Assembly (NCBI GenBank): GCA_965200795.1
Contig: CBDAVB010000013.1
Location: 1-64,000, forward strand
DNA from: Parashewanella sp965200795
Lineage (GTDB): Bacteria; Pseudomonadota; Gammaproteobacteria; Enterobacterales; Shewanellaceae
Length of the DNA: 64,000 nt
Reading direction: 5' to 3'
In this document: one piece after another, positions 19,039-28,508 of the stretch
Position numbering within the stretch: the first letter of the stretch is position 1
Layout: each line of letters starts with the position of its first letter
The notes under the pieces: generated by a model
What the model was told of the DNA's origin: nothing
The model's input: only the letters and a program-made list of their open reading frames with translations
The model's database searches: none
Made by a program: the position numbers and the translations under genes

Positions 19039-19363
19039 CTTACAACTCCTACATCAGGTAAATCTTCGATGAATAACTGTTTTAAATCCGAAGTCTTTTA
19101 AACCGTAATTTGTTTTATCAGCGCGCCGCACATCTCAGCCGTTCAGCGCTGATTTGCAGCTGCTATAGTCTTTAGTATAGTCGTGTCTTTAAAATTGGCT
19201 TGTTTACAAACCTTTTTTTAAAGGCCGCGAACCAGGACTTCTTCTGATGTTAATAATAGAACTTGAGATTTATGGTGATATCGAAAAACGGGTCTGGTAT
19301 TTTATAACTGGTCAAACCAGTACTTGTATTTTACGGGCGAACGAAGCAATTGCGAGGGGCTGA
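19039..19363. other. intergenic region between divergent sscA and dehydrogenase genes
   Basis: It holds the promoters of both divergent units. Visible elements: an 8-bp inverted repeat ATCAGCGC/GCGCTGAT (19117-19124 and 19146-19153) and the direct repeat TATAGTC (two copies near 19165-19181). A possible plus-strand -35/-10 pair is TTGCAG and TATAGT. None is strong enough to name a regulator. Confidence 0.4.
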
Positions 19364-20545
19364 ATGTCAGATACAGATCTTGTGGTTATAGGCGGAGGGA
19401 TTTTAGGTGCCGGTGTCGCGCAGTGCGCGGCGGCAGCAGGATTTAAAGTGGCTGTTATTGAAAAGAATTCGATAGCCCGGGCGACCTCGGCGAACTCAAG
19501 TAAACTCATTCACGGTGGCTTGCGTTACCTTGAAACCGCGCAGATTAAACTCATCTATGAGTCCTTGTCAGAGCGGGCATCGTTAATTAAACACGCGGAG
19601 CCTCTGGTTCGCCCCGTTAAGTTTTATATTCCGGTTTATCAATCCGGTAAAAGAAAACCGTGGCAGTTGTTTCTGGGGTTAAGCGCGTATTATTTTTTAA
19701 GCGGTTTCAGTAAATACGGCCGTTTTAAAAGCGTGCCCGAGCATCAGTGGCAACAAGTCACGGCCGTTAATAAGCGGGGATTAGTCGGATTATTTCAATA
19801 CTGGGACGCGCAGACGGACGATCACCAACTGGCTTTATCCGTGGTGGACAGCGCTAAAAAAATGGGCGCGGAGGTATACGAATATCACGATTGCATTAAT
19901 GTGCTGAAACAAGAACGGGGTTATTCCGTTGAAGCGGAGCACGCGGGAAAGAAAGTTAATTTCAACGCGAAATGCGTGGTCAACGCGGCCGGACCCTGGG
20001 GAACGGAAGTACTGAAAAGACTGTCGCCGCAAGTGCCGGATCTGGAAGTCGACTTAGTTCTCGGCTCACATATCCTGCTGGATATTCCCGCGGTTGAGCA
20101 TATCCTTTATATAGAGTCTCATCTTGATTCAAGGGTGATTTTTGTCATGCCGTGGTACGGCAGGACTTTAGTCGGCACGACCGAGAAGGCGGTTGATACC
20201 GTACCTGAGACATTTTCCGCCTCTGAACAAGAGATTGATTATCTTTGTGAAATCTACGCTCATTATTTTAATGACTACTCGGTCAATGAGTTAAAGCTGC
20301 TCATTGTAAAAACCTTCTGCGGTGCGAGAGTGTTACCTAAAACGTCGTTAAATCCTTTTCGCCGCTCGCGGGATACCTTAATGAAAAGTTATGACGCCCA
20401 CCCCGATATGCTGACCATTCTGGGGGGCAAGCTCACAACGTACCGGGTTACGGCAAAACAAACCGTGAAATGGTTAGAGCGAAGATTAGGCAAACGAGAG
20501 CGAGTTGCTGATTTCAGTAAAATCAAACTCAGGCGGGTCGGCTGA
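19364..20545 (+). CDS. FAD-dependent glycerol-3-phosphate dehydrogenase-like oxidoreductase
   Basis: 393 residues of the GlpD/DAO family. The FAD-binding motif is VIGGGILGAGVAQCAAAAG at the N-terminus, followed by TSANSSKLIHGGLRYLE, the GlpD signature. The second nucleotide block is NAAGPWG, and VGTTE and LGGKLTTYR follow near the C-terminus. It is about 100 residues shorter than typical GlpD and lacks most of the C-terminal helical domain, so the exact substrate may differ. GAGGGG lies upstream of the ATG. The electron acceptor would be membrane quinone if it acts like GlpD. Confidence 0.85.
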   Translation: MSDTDLVVIGGGILGAGVAQCAAAAGFKVAVIEKNSIARATSANSSKLIHGGLRYLETAQIKLIYESLSERASLIKHAEPLVRPVKFYIPVYQSGKRKPWQLFLGLSAYYFLSGFSKYGRFKSVPEHQWQQVTAVNKRGLVGLFQYWDAQTDDHQLALSVVDSAKKMGAEVYEYHDCINVLKQERGYSVEAEHAGKKVNFNAKCVVNAAGPWGTEVLKRLSPQVPDLEVDLVLGSHILLDIPAVEHILYIESHLDSRVIFVMPWYGRTLVGTTEKAVDTVPETFSASEQEIDYLCEIYAHYFNDYSVNELKLLIVKTFCGARVLPKTSLNPFRRSRDTLMKSYDAHPDMLTILGGKLTTYRVTAKQTVKWLERRLGKRERVADFSKIKLRRVG

Positions 20546-20553
20546 TTGTAATA

Positions 20554-20599
20554 AATATGACATTAATGAGTCATATTTTAGTCTTAAATGAAATATGAC
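20554..20599. promoter_or_regulatory. AATATGAC inverted repeats, possible operator
   Basis: AATATGAC (20554-20561) and its complement GTCATATT (20570-20577) are separated by eight bases. A third copy of AATATGAC lies at 20592-20599. They fill the gap directly before the chrA start, so a repressor site is plausible. There is no T-run as expected for a terminator. Confidence 0.4.
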
Positions 20600-20613
20600 T
20601 AAGAGCCGTTAAG

Positions 20614-21789
20614 GTGAACTTTCAAATCTTCAGACAATTCTTAATGCTCGGCTGCGTGTGTTTCGGCGGCCCCGCCGCCCATATCGGTTATTTCAAAAAA
20701 CGCTTTGTTGATGAGCTGAACTGGCTTGATAATAACAAATTTCAGCGCTTACTGGCCTTGTGTCAGTGTCTGCCCGGACCGGCGTCGAGTCAGCTGGGGT
20801 TCGCCATTGGTCACCATAAAGGCGGTATTGCCGGCGCCCTGGCGGCATTTATTGGTTTTACCTTACCTTCATTTTTATTGATGTTTGCGTTAGCCATTCT
20901 CAGTGCGGCATGGCTTGAAACGTTCTGGCCGCGATTATTGATCCACGGGCTGAAATTACTCGCCGTAATTGTGGTCGCCGATGCGGTGCTCAGCATGTCG
21001 AAAAATTTTTGTAAAGATTCAGCGACTCGTTTAACCGCCGTTTCTGCTTTTGCGGTGCTGTTATTTTTACCCGGCTCGGTAACGCAAATCGCGGTGCTGA
21101 TCATCGCGGCGGTCATCGGCGGGATATTTTTAGCTCCGCCAGAAAGTGAAGCTCAGTCACATCCATTAAAATTGAAAAAGCGCTGGCTTGCGGTTTTTTC
21201 AGTATTACTTGCGCTTCTGCTCGCTTCGGATCATTACCCGCGGAACATTCAGTTACTGAAAGAGTTTTACCTCGCGGGATCATTGGTGTTTGGTGGCGGT
21301 CATGTGGTATTGCCTTTGCTGCAAAACGGCTTGTCAGACATGATCCAACCGCGGTTGTTTTTGTCCGGCTATGGTTTTGCTCAGCTAATACCGGGACCTA
21401 TGTTTACCTTAAGCAGTTTCCTCGGCACAGAAACCTGGCGGGGCAACAGTTTTGTCGGTGCCTTATTGTCAACCTTGGCAATATTTACACCGGGTTTCCT
21501 GCTGCTACTGGGCGTTCTGCCGGCCTGGGAATCACTCTGTTTGCGTCCAAGGTTCAACGCTGCGATAACAATCCTTAATGCTGCCGTAGTTGGCATACTT
21601 GCCGCGGCTTGGGTTTCGCCAGTGGTAACGTCTTCTATTTTATCATTTGCGGATATTCTGGTTGTCGCCGTTGGTTTTTATCTGCTCAGACGGCAAAAAC
21701 TTTCTGTTTTTAAAGTCAGCCTGGTTATCCTGCTATTTCAGTTCATAAATTTGTGCCTGAATTTATCTGGTGGCGGTTTTCAGCTCTGA
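20614..21789 (+). CDS. chrA: chromate transporter, CHR family
   Basis: 391 residues, the two-domain form of the CHR family. Each half repeats the family motifs: FGGPAAHIGYFKKRFV and QCLPGPASSQ in the first half, FGGGHVVLPLL and QLIPGPMFTLSSFLG in the second. About ten membrane segments are visible. It is predicted to export chromate by an antiport mechanism, but some family members have other anion substrates. The GTG at 20614 is the longest start and fits the family N-terminus; no strong Shine-Dalgarno sequence is present. Confidence 0.9.
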   Translation: MNFQIFRQFLMLGCVCFGGPAAHIGYFKKRFVDELNWLDNNKFQRLLALCQCLPGPASSQLGFAIGHHKGGIAGALAAFIGFTLPSFLLMFALAILSAAWLETFWPRLLIHGLKLLAVIVVADAVLSMSKNFCKDSATRLTAVSAFAVLLFLPGSVTQIAVLIIAAVIGGIFLAPPESEAQSHPLKLKKRWLAVFSVLLALLLASDHYPRNIQLLKEFYLAGSLVFGGGHVVLPLLQNGLSDMIQPRLFLSGYGFAQLIPGPMFTLSSFLGTETWRGNSFVGALLSTLAIFTPGFLLLLGVLPAWESLCLRPRFNAAITILNAAVVGILAAAWVSPVVTSSILSFADILVVAVGFYLLRRQKLSVFKVSLVILLFQFINLCLNLSGGGFQL

Positions 21790-21904
21790 CGGCTTAGGTT
21801 AAAATACACGGCTGTTTTTTTAATATAATTGAATAGTGTGATTATGTTGTCATATCAGCGCAGGCTGATATTCGCTGACTTTTAACAAAAGCAAAAGTCG
21901 CTGA

Positions 21905-21924
21905 ACTCCGGCCTTCGCCGGAGT
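21905..21924. repeat. short hairpin repeat ACTCCGGC-cttc-GCCGGAGT
   Basis: An 8-bp perfect stem with a four-base loop in the gap upstream of prfB. A sister hairpin with the same design (ACTCCCGC-tttc-GCGGGAGT) lies at 55119-55138. It is REP-like and has no T-run. Confidence 0.6.
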
Positions 21925-21973
21925 GACGAGAAATTACCTGTCACAGCTATTATTGATAAGCGAATAGAAATTC

Positions 21974-23072
21974 ATGTTTGAAGTTAATCCGGTGAAAGCC
22001 AAAATTAAGGAGTTGTCTGAGCGGACAGATCTTCTCAGGGGGTACCTTTGACTATGATGATAAGAAAGAGCGTCTGGAAGAAGTCACCCGTGAGCTGGAA
22101 AGCTCAGATGTATGGGATAACCCAGAACACGCCCAGGCTTTAGGTAAAGAGCGGGTATCCTTAGAAAAGGTGGTGAAAACCATCGACGATATGGATAACG
22201 GTCTTGAGGATGTCGAGGGCTTGCTTGAGCTGGCTGTCGAAGAGGAGGACGAAGAGACCTTCAACGATGCCGGTGCTGAGTTAACCGATCTTGAGACCCG
22301 CCTTGAGGAGCTGGAGTTCCGCCGGATGTTCTCCGGTCAGAATGACGAATCAGACTGCTACCTTGATATTCAGTCAGGCTCAGGCGGCACTGAGGCGCAG
22401 GACTGGGCGAACATGGTGCTGCGTATGTTCCTGCGCTGGGGTGAGGCTCATGACTTCAGGCCGGAATTAATTGAAGTTTCAGACGGTGATGTCGCCGGTA
22501 TTAAAAGCGCGACCGTTAAGTTCAGCGGTGAATACGCGTTCGGCCGGTTGCGAACGGAAACGGGCGTGCACCGTCTGGTTCGTAAATCACCGTTTGACTC
22601 GTCCGGTAAGCGCCATACCTCATTCTGCTCGGTGTTTGTTTACCCGGAAGTTGATGACGCCATCGAGATTGATATCAATCCGGCGGATCTTCGCGTCGAT
22701 ACTTATCGCGCGTCAGGCGCCGGCGGTCAGCACGTAAACAAAACTGAGTCAGCCATCCGTATCACTCACTTGCCGACGAACACCGTTGTGCAGTGTCAGA
22801 ACGACCGCTCTCAGCACAAAAACCGTGATAGCGCGATGAAGCAACTGAAAGCCAAACTTTATGAGCTTGAAATGCTGAAGCAAAACGCCGATAAACAAGC
22901 GGCGGAAGATGCGAAATCCGATATCGGCTGGGGCAGCCAGATTCGTTCTTACGTTTTGGATGACTCACGCATCAAAGACTTACGTACCGGTGTTGAAAAC
23001 CGCAATACCCAGGCCGTCCTTGACGGTGACTTAGACAGATTTATTGAAGCCAGCCTGAAATCAGGCCTTTAA
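21974..23072 (+). CDS. prfB: peptide chain release factor 2 (programmed +1 frameshift)
   Basis: RF2 terminates translation at UGA and UAA. The gene reads 25 codons from ATG 21974 to CTT at 22046, meets an in-frame TGA at 22049, and continues after a +1 slip at 22050 to 23072. The joined product is 365 residues, the same length as E. coli RF2. The stop-recognition motif SPF (in VRKSPFDSSGKRH) and the catalytic GGQ (SGAGGQHVNK) are present. lysS follows 12 bases later, as in many gammaproteobacteria. The longest uninterrupted frame (22170) misses the N-terminus. Confidence 0.97.
22037..22052 (+). promoter_or_regulatory. prfB autoregulatory frameshift site
   Basis: AGGGGGTACCTTTGAC contains an internal Shine-Dalgarno-like AGGGGG, a slippery CTT and an in-frame TGA followed by C. 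This differs by one base from the E. coli site. When RF2 is scarce, the ribosome slips +1 and makes RF2. Confidence 0.96.
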
Positions 23073-23084
23073 CGAGAGAAGAAA

Positions 23085-24587
23085 ATGACTGATCACGTCC
23101 AAGATGAAAATAAGCTCATTGCCGAGCGTCGTGCTAAGCTCGCCCGTATTCGCGAGACTTGTCCCGCTAACGGTCACCCGAATAACTTCGATCGAAAACA
23201 CAAGGCGGCTGATATTCAGGCTGAGTACGGCGGGTACACTAAAGAGCGGCTGGAGGAAATGGGCATTCAACGCTCTGTCGCGGGTCGTGTTATGGCCAAA
23301 CGCGGCCCTTTCTTAGTGATCCAGGACGTTTCCGGTCGTATTCAAGCTTACGCCGGTAAAGACGTTCAAAAAGAACTAAAAGCAAAATACCAGGGGTTAG
23401 ACATCGGTGACATCATCGGTGTAACCGGTCAGCTGCATCTTTCCGGTAAAGGCGACCTTTACGTGAATATGGAAAACTACCAGTTGCTGACCAAGGCGTT
23501 GCGGCCGCTGCCTGAGAAATTCCACGGTTTGACTGACCAGGAAATGCGTTACCGTCAGCGTTATGTTGATCTTATCGTCAATGAGGAGTCCCGTAACGCA
23601 TTTATGATGCGCTCTAAAGTGGTTACCGCGATTCGTAACTTTATGATGAAAAAAGAGTTCATGGAAGTTGAAACGCCGATGATGCATTCGATTCCGGGCG
23701 GCGCTTCCGCGCGTCCTTTCGTGACTCATCACAACGCGCTTGATTTAGAAATGTATCTGCGAATCGCGCCGGAGCTATACCTTAAGCGTTTAGTGGTCGG
23801 CGGTTTTGAGCGTGTGTTTGAAATCAACCGTAACTTCCGTAATGAGGGTCTGTCACCGCGTCACAACCCGGAATTCACTATGATGGAATTCTATATGGCG
23901 TACGCTGATTATAACGATCTGATGGATCTGACCGAGGACATGCTCAGCTCAATCGCCAGAGAATTGTGCGGTGATACTCAGCTTCCGTACGGTGAGCATA
24001 CGGTAGATTTCGGCGCGCCGTACGCCCGTATGAGCATGTTAGAAGCGATCAAACACTACAACCCGGACAATGAAACTATCCGGTCTATGACTTATGAACA
24101 AGTTAAAGATGTGGCATTCATGCGTAAACTGGCCAAGAGCCTTCATATTGAGGCTGAGCCGTTCTGGACCTGCGGTCAGCTGCTTGAGGAAATCTTCGGT
24201 GAAACCGCGGAGCCTCAGCTGATGCAGCCGACCTTCATTACCGGTTACCCGGCGGACATTTCGCCGCTGGCGCGCCGTAATGATGAAAACCACTTTATAA
24301 CTGATCGCTTTGAATTTTTCATCGGCGGCCGTGAGGTGGCGAACGGTTTCTCCGAGCTTAATGACGCGGAAGATCAGGATAACCGCTTTAAAGCGCAGGT
24401 TGAGGCGAAAGACGCCGGTGATGATGAGGCCATGTACTATGACGCGGACTACATCACCGCGCTGGAGCACGGTCTGCCGCCGACAGCGGGGCAGGGTATC
24501 GGTATCGACCGTTTGGTGATGCTGTTTACCAACACTCATACCATCCGCGACGTGATTCTGTTCCCGGCGATGCGTCCGCAGGCATAA
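23085..24587 (+). CDS. lysS: lysyl-tRNA synthetase, class II
   Basis: 500 residues, normal for LysRS. The N-terminal OB-fold anticodon-binding domain spans about residues 60-150 (VAGRVMAKRG...SGRIQAYA). The class II motifs follow: motif 2 FRNEGLSPRHNPEFTMMEFY and motif 3 GIGIDRLVMLF near the C-terminus. It is co-transcribed with prfB and ends before a strong hairpin terminator. Confidence 0.97.
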   Translation: MTDHVQDENKLIAERRAKLARIRETCPANGHPNNFDRKHKAADIQAEYGGYTKERLEEMGIQRSVAGRVMAKRGPFLVIQDVSGRIQAYAGKDVQKELKAKYQGLDIGDIIGVTGQLHLSGKGDLYVNMENYQLLTKALRPLPEKFHGLTDQEMRYRQRYVDLIVNEESRNAFMMRSKVVTAIRNFMMKKEFMEVETPMMHSIPGGASARPFVTHHNALDLEMYLRIAPELYLKRLVVGGFERVFEINRNFRNEGLSPRHNPEFTMMEFYMAYADYNDLMDLTEDMLSSIARELCGDTQLPYGEHTVDFGAPYARMSMLEAIKHYNPDNETIRSMTYEQVKDVAFMRKLAKSLHIEAEPFWTCGQLLEEIFGETAEPQLMQPTFITGYPADISPLARRNDENHFITDRFEFFIGGREVANGFSELNDAEDQDNRFKAQVEAKDAGDDEAMYYDADYITALEHGLPPTAGQGIGIDRLVMLFTNTHTIRDVILFPAMRPQA

Positions 24588-24616
24588 GCATTACGTTCGG
24601 TTAAACGCGGGCTCAT

Positions 24617-24640
24617 AAAAAGGCCGGTTCCGGTCTTTTT
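24617..24640. terminator. rho-independent terminator after lysS
   Basis: aaaaaggccgg / ccggtcttttt form an 11-bp stem with one wobble and a two-base loop, with T-runs on both strands. It can serve lysS and also the convergent gene at 24764. Confidence 0.85.
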
Positions 24641-24763
24641 ACGGCCGCGTAATGAGGACGGCGTTACAACCAACCGTATCAGTCCGCGCCCGGCTATTTA
24701 ACCGTGTGATAAATTTATCGTTCGCCGGCTTACGCTTGAGTCGTTTCGTTATTGTCTGTTCTG

Positions 24764-25135
24764 TCATTTCAGAACCAGCCTTGGTTTTGTAACCTTAAAC
24801 TTCGCGTCTTTAAAATCTTTTTTCCACCTGGCAAGTAACTGTTCAGCCTCATAGCGCTCAATAAGCCCGTCAGCTTTTGACTCGCGGCTCTCGGGCTTCT
24901 TCGAAAAGAGGCTTAAAAAGCGTACTATCTTAATATGAACCCTCTGACTGAGTTTTAATGCGATATTTTGTTCTTTTCTGTCAGTTAAATTAAACTGCAG
25001 CTTCGAATCGACAACATTCGCCTCATACTCATTTCCCGCCTTATCAATAAATTTATCAACTATCAGTACATCTTTTTTATTCTTTACGAATTTCTGTAAG
25101 CTAGTTTGTTGACCGTTAATCATTACTGTAGTCAT
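24764..25135 (-). CDS. hypothetical protein, 123 residues
   Basis: Not recognised. The start is well supported by GGGGGGTG four bases before ATG 25135. The protein is basic (Lys-rich), with a beta-rich N-terminal half (VDKFIDKAGNEYEANVVDSKLQFNLTDR) and a helical, Lys/Arg-rich C-terminal half. It has no signal peptide and no membrane segment. It stands alone, convergent with lysS. Its composition resembles other orphan genes of this window (36651, 49794) more than the core genes, so recent acquisition is possible. Confidence 0.6.
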   Translation of the reverse strand: MTTVMINGQQTSLQKFVKNKKDVLIVDKFIDKAGNEYEANVVDSKLQFNLTDRKEQNIALKLSQRVHIKIVRFLSLFSKKPESRESKADGLIERYEAEQLLARWKKDFKDAKFKVTKPRLVLK

Positions 25136-25367
25136 AATTCACCCCCCGTAACTTTTTGTAATCACTTAATAAGTTGAATCAATGCATTTCTGTCGCAGGA
25201 ATAACAACTTAAGTTTAATTAAGGCCGCAATTTATGTCATAGTGATGTTTTATTATGTTCTGATCTTTACTGACATAACTCATACTAAAACTTTTTAATT
25301 GATAAATCCCGCTTATTAAAGATAATTAACTTACTTTTCATCTTCTTAGTGACTGCTTAAGAAAGGG

Positions 25368-25496
25368 ATGTCGCGGTTCAGAAGATACGGTTTCCGGGCT
25401 GGTAAGAAACGCCGCGGGAAACCCGTTGCGGCGGCGGCCGCCGATATGGGACAGGCCTATACCCGTTGCGTGAAAGAACCGATCAGCAGTTCATAA
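25368..25496 (+). CDS. possible small basic protein, 42 residues
   Basis: An ATG at 25368 opens 42 codons ending with TAA 25494-25496. The product begins MSRFRRYGFRAGKKRRGKPV and is Arg/Lys-rich, with a run of five alanines. The bidirectional hairpin at 25504 directly follows, as it would for a real transcript end. An AAGAAAGGG stretch abuts the ATG, too close for a standard Shine-Dalgarno sequence. It may equally be the remains of a larger gene. Confidence 0.3.
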   Translation: MSRFRRYGFRAGKKRRGKPVAAAAADMGQAYTRCVKEPISSS

Positions 25497-25503
25497 AAAC
25501 AAC

Positions 25504-25527
25504 AAAACCCGCGTAAAGCGGGCTTTT
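25504..25527 (-). terminator. rho-independent terminator of pntAB
   Basis: The arms aaaacccgc and gcgggctttt enclose a short loop. On the minus strand a T-rich tract follows. It starts 22 bases after the pntB stop. Confidence 0.85.
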
Positions 25528-25548
25528 CTCAACGAGTTACGAAACGCG

Positions 25549-26970
25549 CTAAATTTTATCTAGTATTCTCATACACGAAGCTTTCGCGTCACCGAACAGC
25601 ATTTGGGTATTCTCTTTGAAGAACAGCGGATTTTGCACGCCGGCGTAACCTGTGTTCATTGAGCGTTTGAATACCACGACGTTATTCGCGTTCCACACTT
25701 CCAGTACCGGCATGCCGGCAATCGGAGAGTTCGGATCGTCTAACGCCGCCGGGTTAACCGTGTCGTTGGCGCCAATCACTAACACGGTGTCAGTGTCAGA
25801 GAAATCAGCGTTAATTTCATCCATTTCTAATACGATGTCATAGGGCACCTTAGCTTCCGCGAGCAATACGTTCATATGACCGGGCAAACGTCCCGCGACC
25901 GGATGAATACCAAAACGGACATTCACGCCTTTAGCGCGCAGTTTCTGGGTGATTTCAGCCACCGGATATTGCGCCTGCGCCACCGCCATGCCGTATCCCG
26001 GAGTGATGATGACACGGCGGGCGTTTTTCAGCATATCAGCCACATCCTCGGCTGAGGTTTCACTGTGCTCCCCCAGCTCTTCACCGGAGGCGGATTGTTG
26101 AACGTCAGTACCGAAACCGCCGGCGATAACGGAGACGAATGAACGGTTCATCGCCTTGCACATGATGTAAGACAGAATCGCGCCGGATGACCCCACTAAC
26201 GCGCCGACGATGATAAGAAGATTGTTTGACAGCATAAAGCCCGCCGCCGCGGCCGCCCAGCCGGAGTAGGAGTTGAGCATTGAAACCACCACCGGCATAT
26301 CAGCGCCGCCGATGGACGCCACCAGATGCCAGCCGAAAACGCCGGCGATCAACGTCATGATGATCAGAGTCGTAATGCCGGCGTGAGAGCCGACAAAATG
26401 AATCAGCATGCCCGCGCTGACCACTAAAGCAAGAAGGTTCAGTTTATGGCGGTGAGGAAGCGTTAAGGCTTTTGAGTTAATAACGCCTCTGAGCTTGCAA
26501 AATGCCACCACAGAGCCCGTAAAGGTCACCGCGCCGATAAAGATACCCAGATACACTTCAACCAGATGAATCTTGTATTCAGCGCCGCCGTGGCTGATTT
26601 GCTCTAAGGTTTGAGTAACCGTGGTCACTGAGTCCGGGGGCAGACCGATAAAGCTGTTATAGCCCACCAGTACCGCGGCTAAACCCACAAAGCTGTGCAG
26701 AACCGCGACCAGTTCCGGCATTTCGGTCATTTCAACCCGGCGGGCCAGATAAACACCGATAGCGCCGCCCGCGGCCATGGCGAAAAGAATCCATCCGACA
26801 CCCAGGGTTTCAGGTTTCAGAATGGTGGCGATCAAGGCGACGGTCATACCTATGATGCCGCTGATGTTGCCTCGCCTCGCGGTTTCCTGTTTAGAAAGCC
26901 CCGCAAGACTGAAAATAAATAGTACCGCGGCAATTAAGTAAGCGGCTGTAATAATCCCGTTAGTCATCAC
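25549..26970 (-). CDS. pntB: NAD(P) transhydrogenase subunit beta
   Basis: 473 residues (E. coli PntB is about 462). The N-terminal two-thirds has about nine membrane segments forming the proton channel. The C-terminal domain III binds NADP(H), with GYGMAVAQAQYPV, RFGIHPVAGRLPGHMNVLLAEA and VIGANDTVNPAA visible. With PntA it couples proton entry to hydride transfer from NADH to NADP+, supplying NADPH. It is 11 bases downstream of pntA. Confidence 0.97.
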   Translation of the reverse strand: MMTNGIITAAYLIAAVLFIFSLAGLSKQETARRGNISGIIGMTVALIATILKPETLGVGWILFAMAAGGAIGVYLARRVEMTEMPELVAVLHSFVGLAAVLVGYNSFIGLPPDSVTTVTQTLEQISHGGAEYKIHLVEVYLGIFIGAVTFTGSVVAFCKLRGVINSKALTLPHRHKLNLLALVVSAGMLIHFVGSHAGITTLIIMTLIAGVFGWHLVASIGGADMPVVVSMLNSYSGWAAAAAGFMLSNNLLIIVGALVGSSGAILSYIMCKAMNRSFVSVIAGGFGTDVQQSASGEELGEHSETSAEDVADMLKNARRVIITPGYGMAVAQAQYPVAEITQKLRAKGVNVRFGIHPVAGRLPGHMNVLLAEAKVPYDIVLEMDEINADFSDTDTVLVIGANDTVNPAALDDPNSPIAGMPVLEVWNANNVVVFKRSMNTGYAGVQNPLFFKENTQMLFGDAKASCMRILDKI

Positions 26971-26981
26971 AGTTCGACTCC

Positions 26982-28508
26982 TTAATCTTTACGGAACATT
27001 TTCAACATACGCTGGGTGACGGTAAATCCGCCGAAGATGTTGATACTGGCAATTAACACGGCGAAAAAGGCAAGCCCTTTAATCAGCGGGGTTTCATGGC
27101 CGATCTGCAGCAGGGCGCCGACGACGATGATGCCGGAAATCGCGTTAGTTACCGACATTAACGGCGTGTGTAATGAGTGAGAGACGTTCCAGACCACGTA
27201 GTAACCGACAACGCAAGACAGCACGAACACCGTAAAGTGCGATAAGAATGCGGCCGGGGCCGCGGCGGCAACGGCGGTGAACGCCAGCGCGCCGAGCGCG
27301 CCTAACCAGTATTTCTTATTCGACGGTTTTTTCTCTTCCTTAACCTGTGGTTCCGGCTTTTCTTGCGGCCGCTGAGGCGCCGCTGATACCGAAATCGGCG
27401 GCGGCGGGAACATGACGCCGCCTTCGTGTGTTACCGTCATATGCCGGGTAACCACATCTTCAAAATCTAACGAGACCTGTCCGTCTTTTTGTTTGCACAG
27501 CAACTTCATCAGGTTAACTAAATTGGTCGAATACAGCTGTGATGACTGAGCCGGGAGGCGTCCCGCTAAGTCGGTATAGCCGATAACCGTAACACCGTTA
27601 TCCGTTATCACTTTTTCGCCGGCGACACTCGGCTCGACATTACCGCCGGAGCCCGCGGCCAAATCCACGATTACCGAACCGGACTTCATGCTGCCGACCA
27701 TTTCCTGAGTGATCAGCCGCGGCGCGGTTTTTCCCGGAATTTGCGCCGTGGTGATGATGATGTCAACATCTTTGGCCTGCTCGGCGAATAAGGCCATCTC
27801 AGCGGCAATAAATTCCTCTGACATGACTTTGGCGTAACCGTCAGATGAACCGCCGTCCTCGTCACTGAAATCCAGTTTCAGGAATTCACCGCCCATGGAT
27901 TCAATTTGCTCAGCGACTTCTAAGCGGGTGTCAAAAGCCCGGACCACCGCGCCTAAAGAGCCTGCCGCGCCGATAGCGGCCAGACCGGCGACACCGGCAC
28001 CGATTACCAGTACCTTGGCCGGCGGTACTTTACCCGCCGCGGTAATCTGACCGGTAAAGAAACGACCGAATTCATGCGCCGCCTCAACAACAGCGCGGTA
28101 ACCGCTGATGTTCGCCATTGATGACAGGGCGTCTAAAGACTGCGCCCTGGAAATTCTCGGCACCATATCCGTCGCCAGAACAGTGACTTGCTTATCGGCA
28201 AGTCGCCGAACTAACTCAGGATGTTGAGCCGGCCAGATGAAACTGACAAGAAGAGTTCCGGCGTTAAGCCGGGAAATCTCCTCATCCGTCGGGGCATTCA
28301 TTTTGAAGATGATATCAGCCTGCCAGATGTCCCGGCTGATACCCGCACCGGCTTCGATATAAGCCTGATCGGTAAAACTGGCCTGTGCTCCCGCCGAGGT
28401 TTCGACTTGAACATCAAACCCGAGCTTGATCAGTTGCGCCGCGCTGGAAGGTGTGGCCGCGACTCGGGGTTCATTTAACAGTGATTCTTTGGGTATTCCA
28501 ATTCGCAT
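26982..28508 (-). CDS. pntA: NAD(P) transhydrogenase subunit alpha
   Basis: 508 residues, full length for the proteobacterial fused alpha subunit. The N-terminal domain I binds NAD(H): MRIGIPKE start, RISRAQSLDALSSMANISGYRAV, and the Rossmann motif VIGAGVAGLAAIGAAGSLGA. A Pro/Lys-rich linker (about residues 375-400) leads to four C-terminal membrane segments. It forms an operon with pntB. Confidence 0.97.
   Translation of the reverse strand: MRIGIPKESLLNEPRVAATPSSAAQLIKLGFDVQVETSAGAQASFTDQAYIEAGAGISRDIWQADIIFKMNAPTDEEISRLNAGTLLVSFIWPAQHPELVRRLADKQVTVLATDMVPRISRAQSLDALSSMANISGYRAVVEAAHEFGRFFTGQITAAGKVPPAKVLVIGAGVAGLAAIGAAGSLGAVVRAFDTRLEVAEQIESMGGEFLKLDFSDEDGGSSDGYAKVMSEEFIAAEMALFAEQAKDVDIIITTAQIPGKTAPRLITQEMVGSMKSGSVIVDLAAGSGGNVEPSVAGEKVITDNGVTVIGYTDLAGRLPAQSSQLYSTNLVNLMKLLCKQKDGQVSLDFEDVVTRHMTVTHEGGVMFPPPPISVSAAPQRPQEKPEPQVKEEKKPSNKKYWLGALGALAFTAVAAAAPAAFLSHFTVFVLSCVVGYYVVWNVSHSLHTPLMSVTNAISGIIVVGALLQIGHETPLIKGLAFFAVLIASINIFGGFTVTQRMLKMFRKD

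Larger units (their letters stand above)
25136..25548. other. intergenic region between pntB and the gene at 24764
   Basis: 413 bases. Apart from the small ORF at 25368 and the hairpin at 25504, the part at 25136-25360 is AT-rich and should hold the promoter of the minus-strand gene at 25135. No transposase remnant was seen. Confidence 0.4.

Noticed and set aside
22170..23072. prfB as a 300-residue protein starting at 22170
   Set aside because: It ignores the upstream ATG at 21974 and the programmed frameshift; the joined 365-residue product fits RF2.
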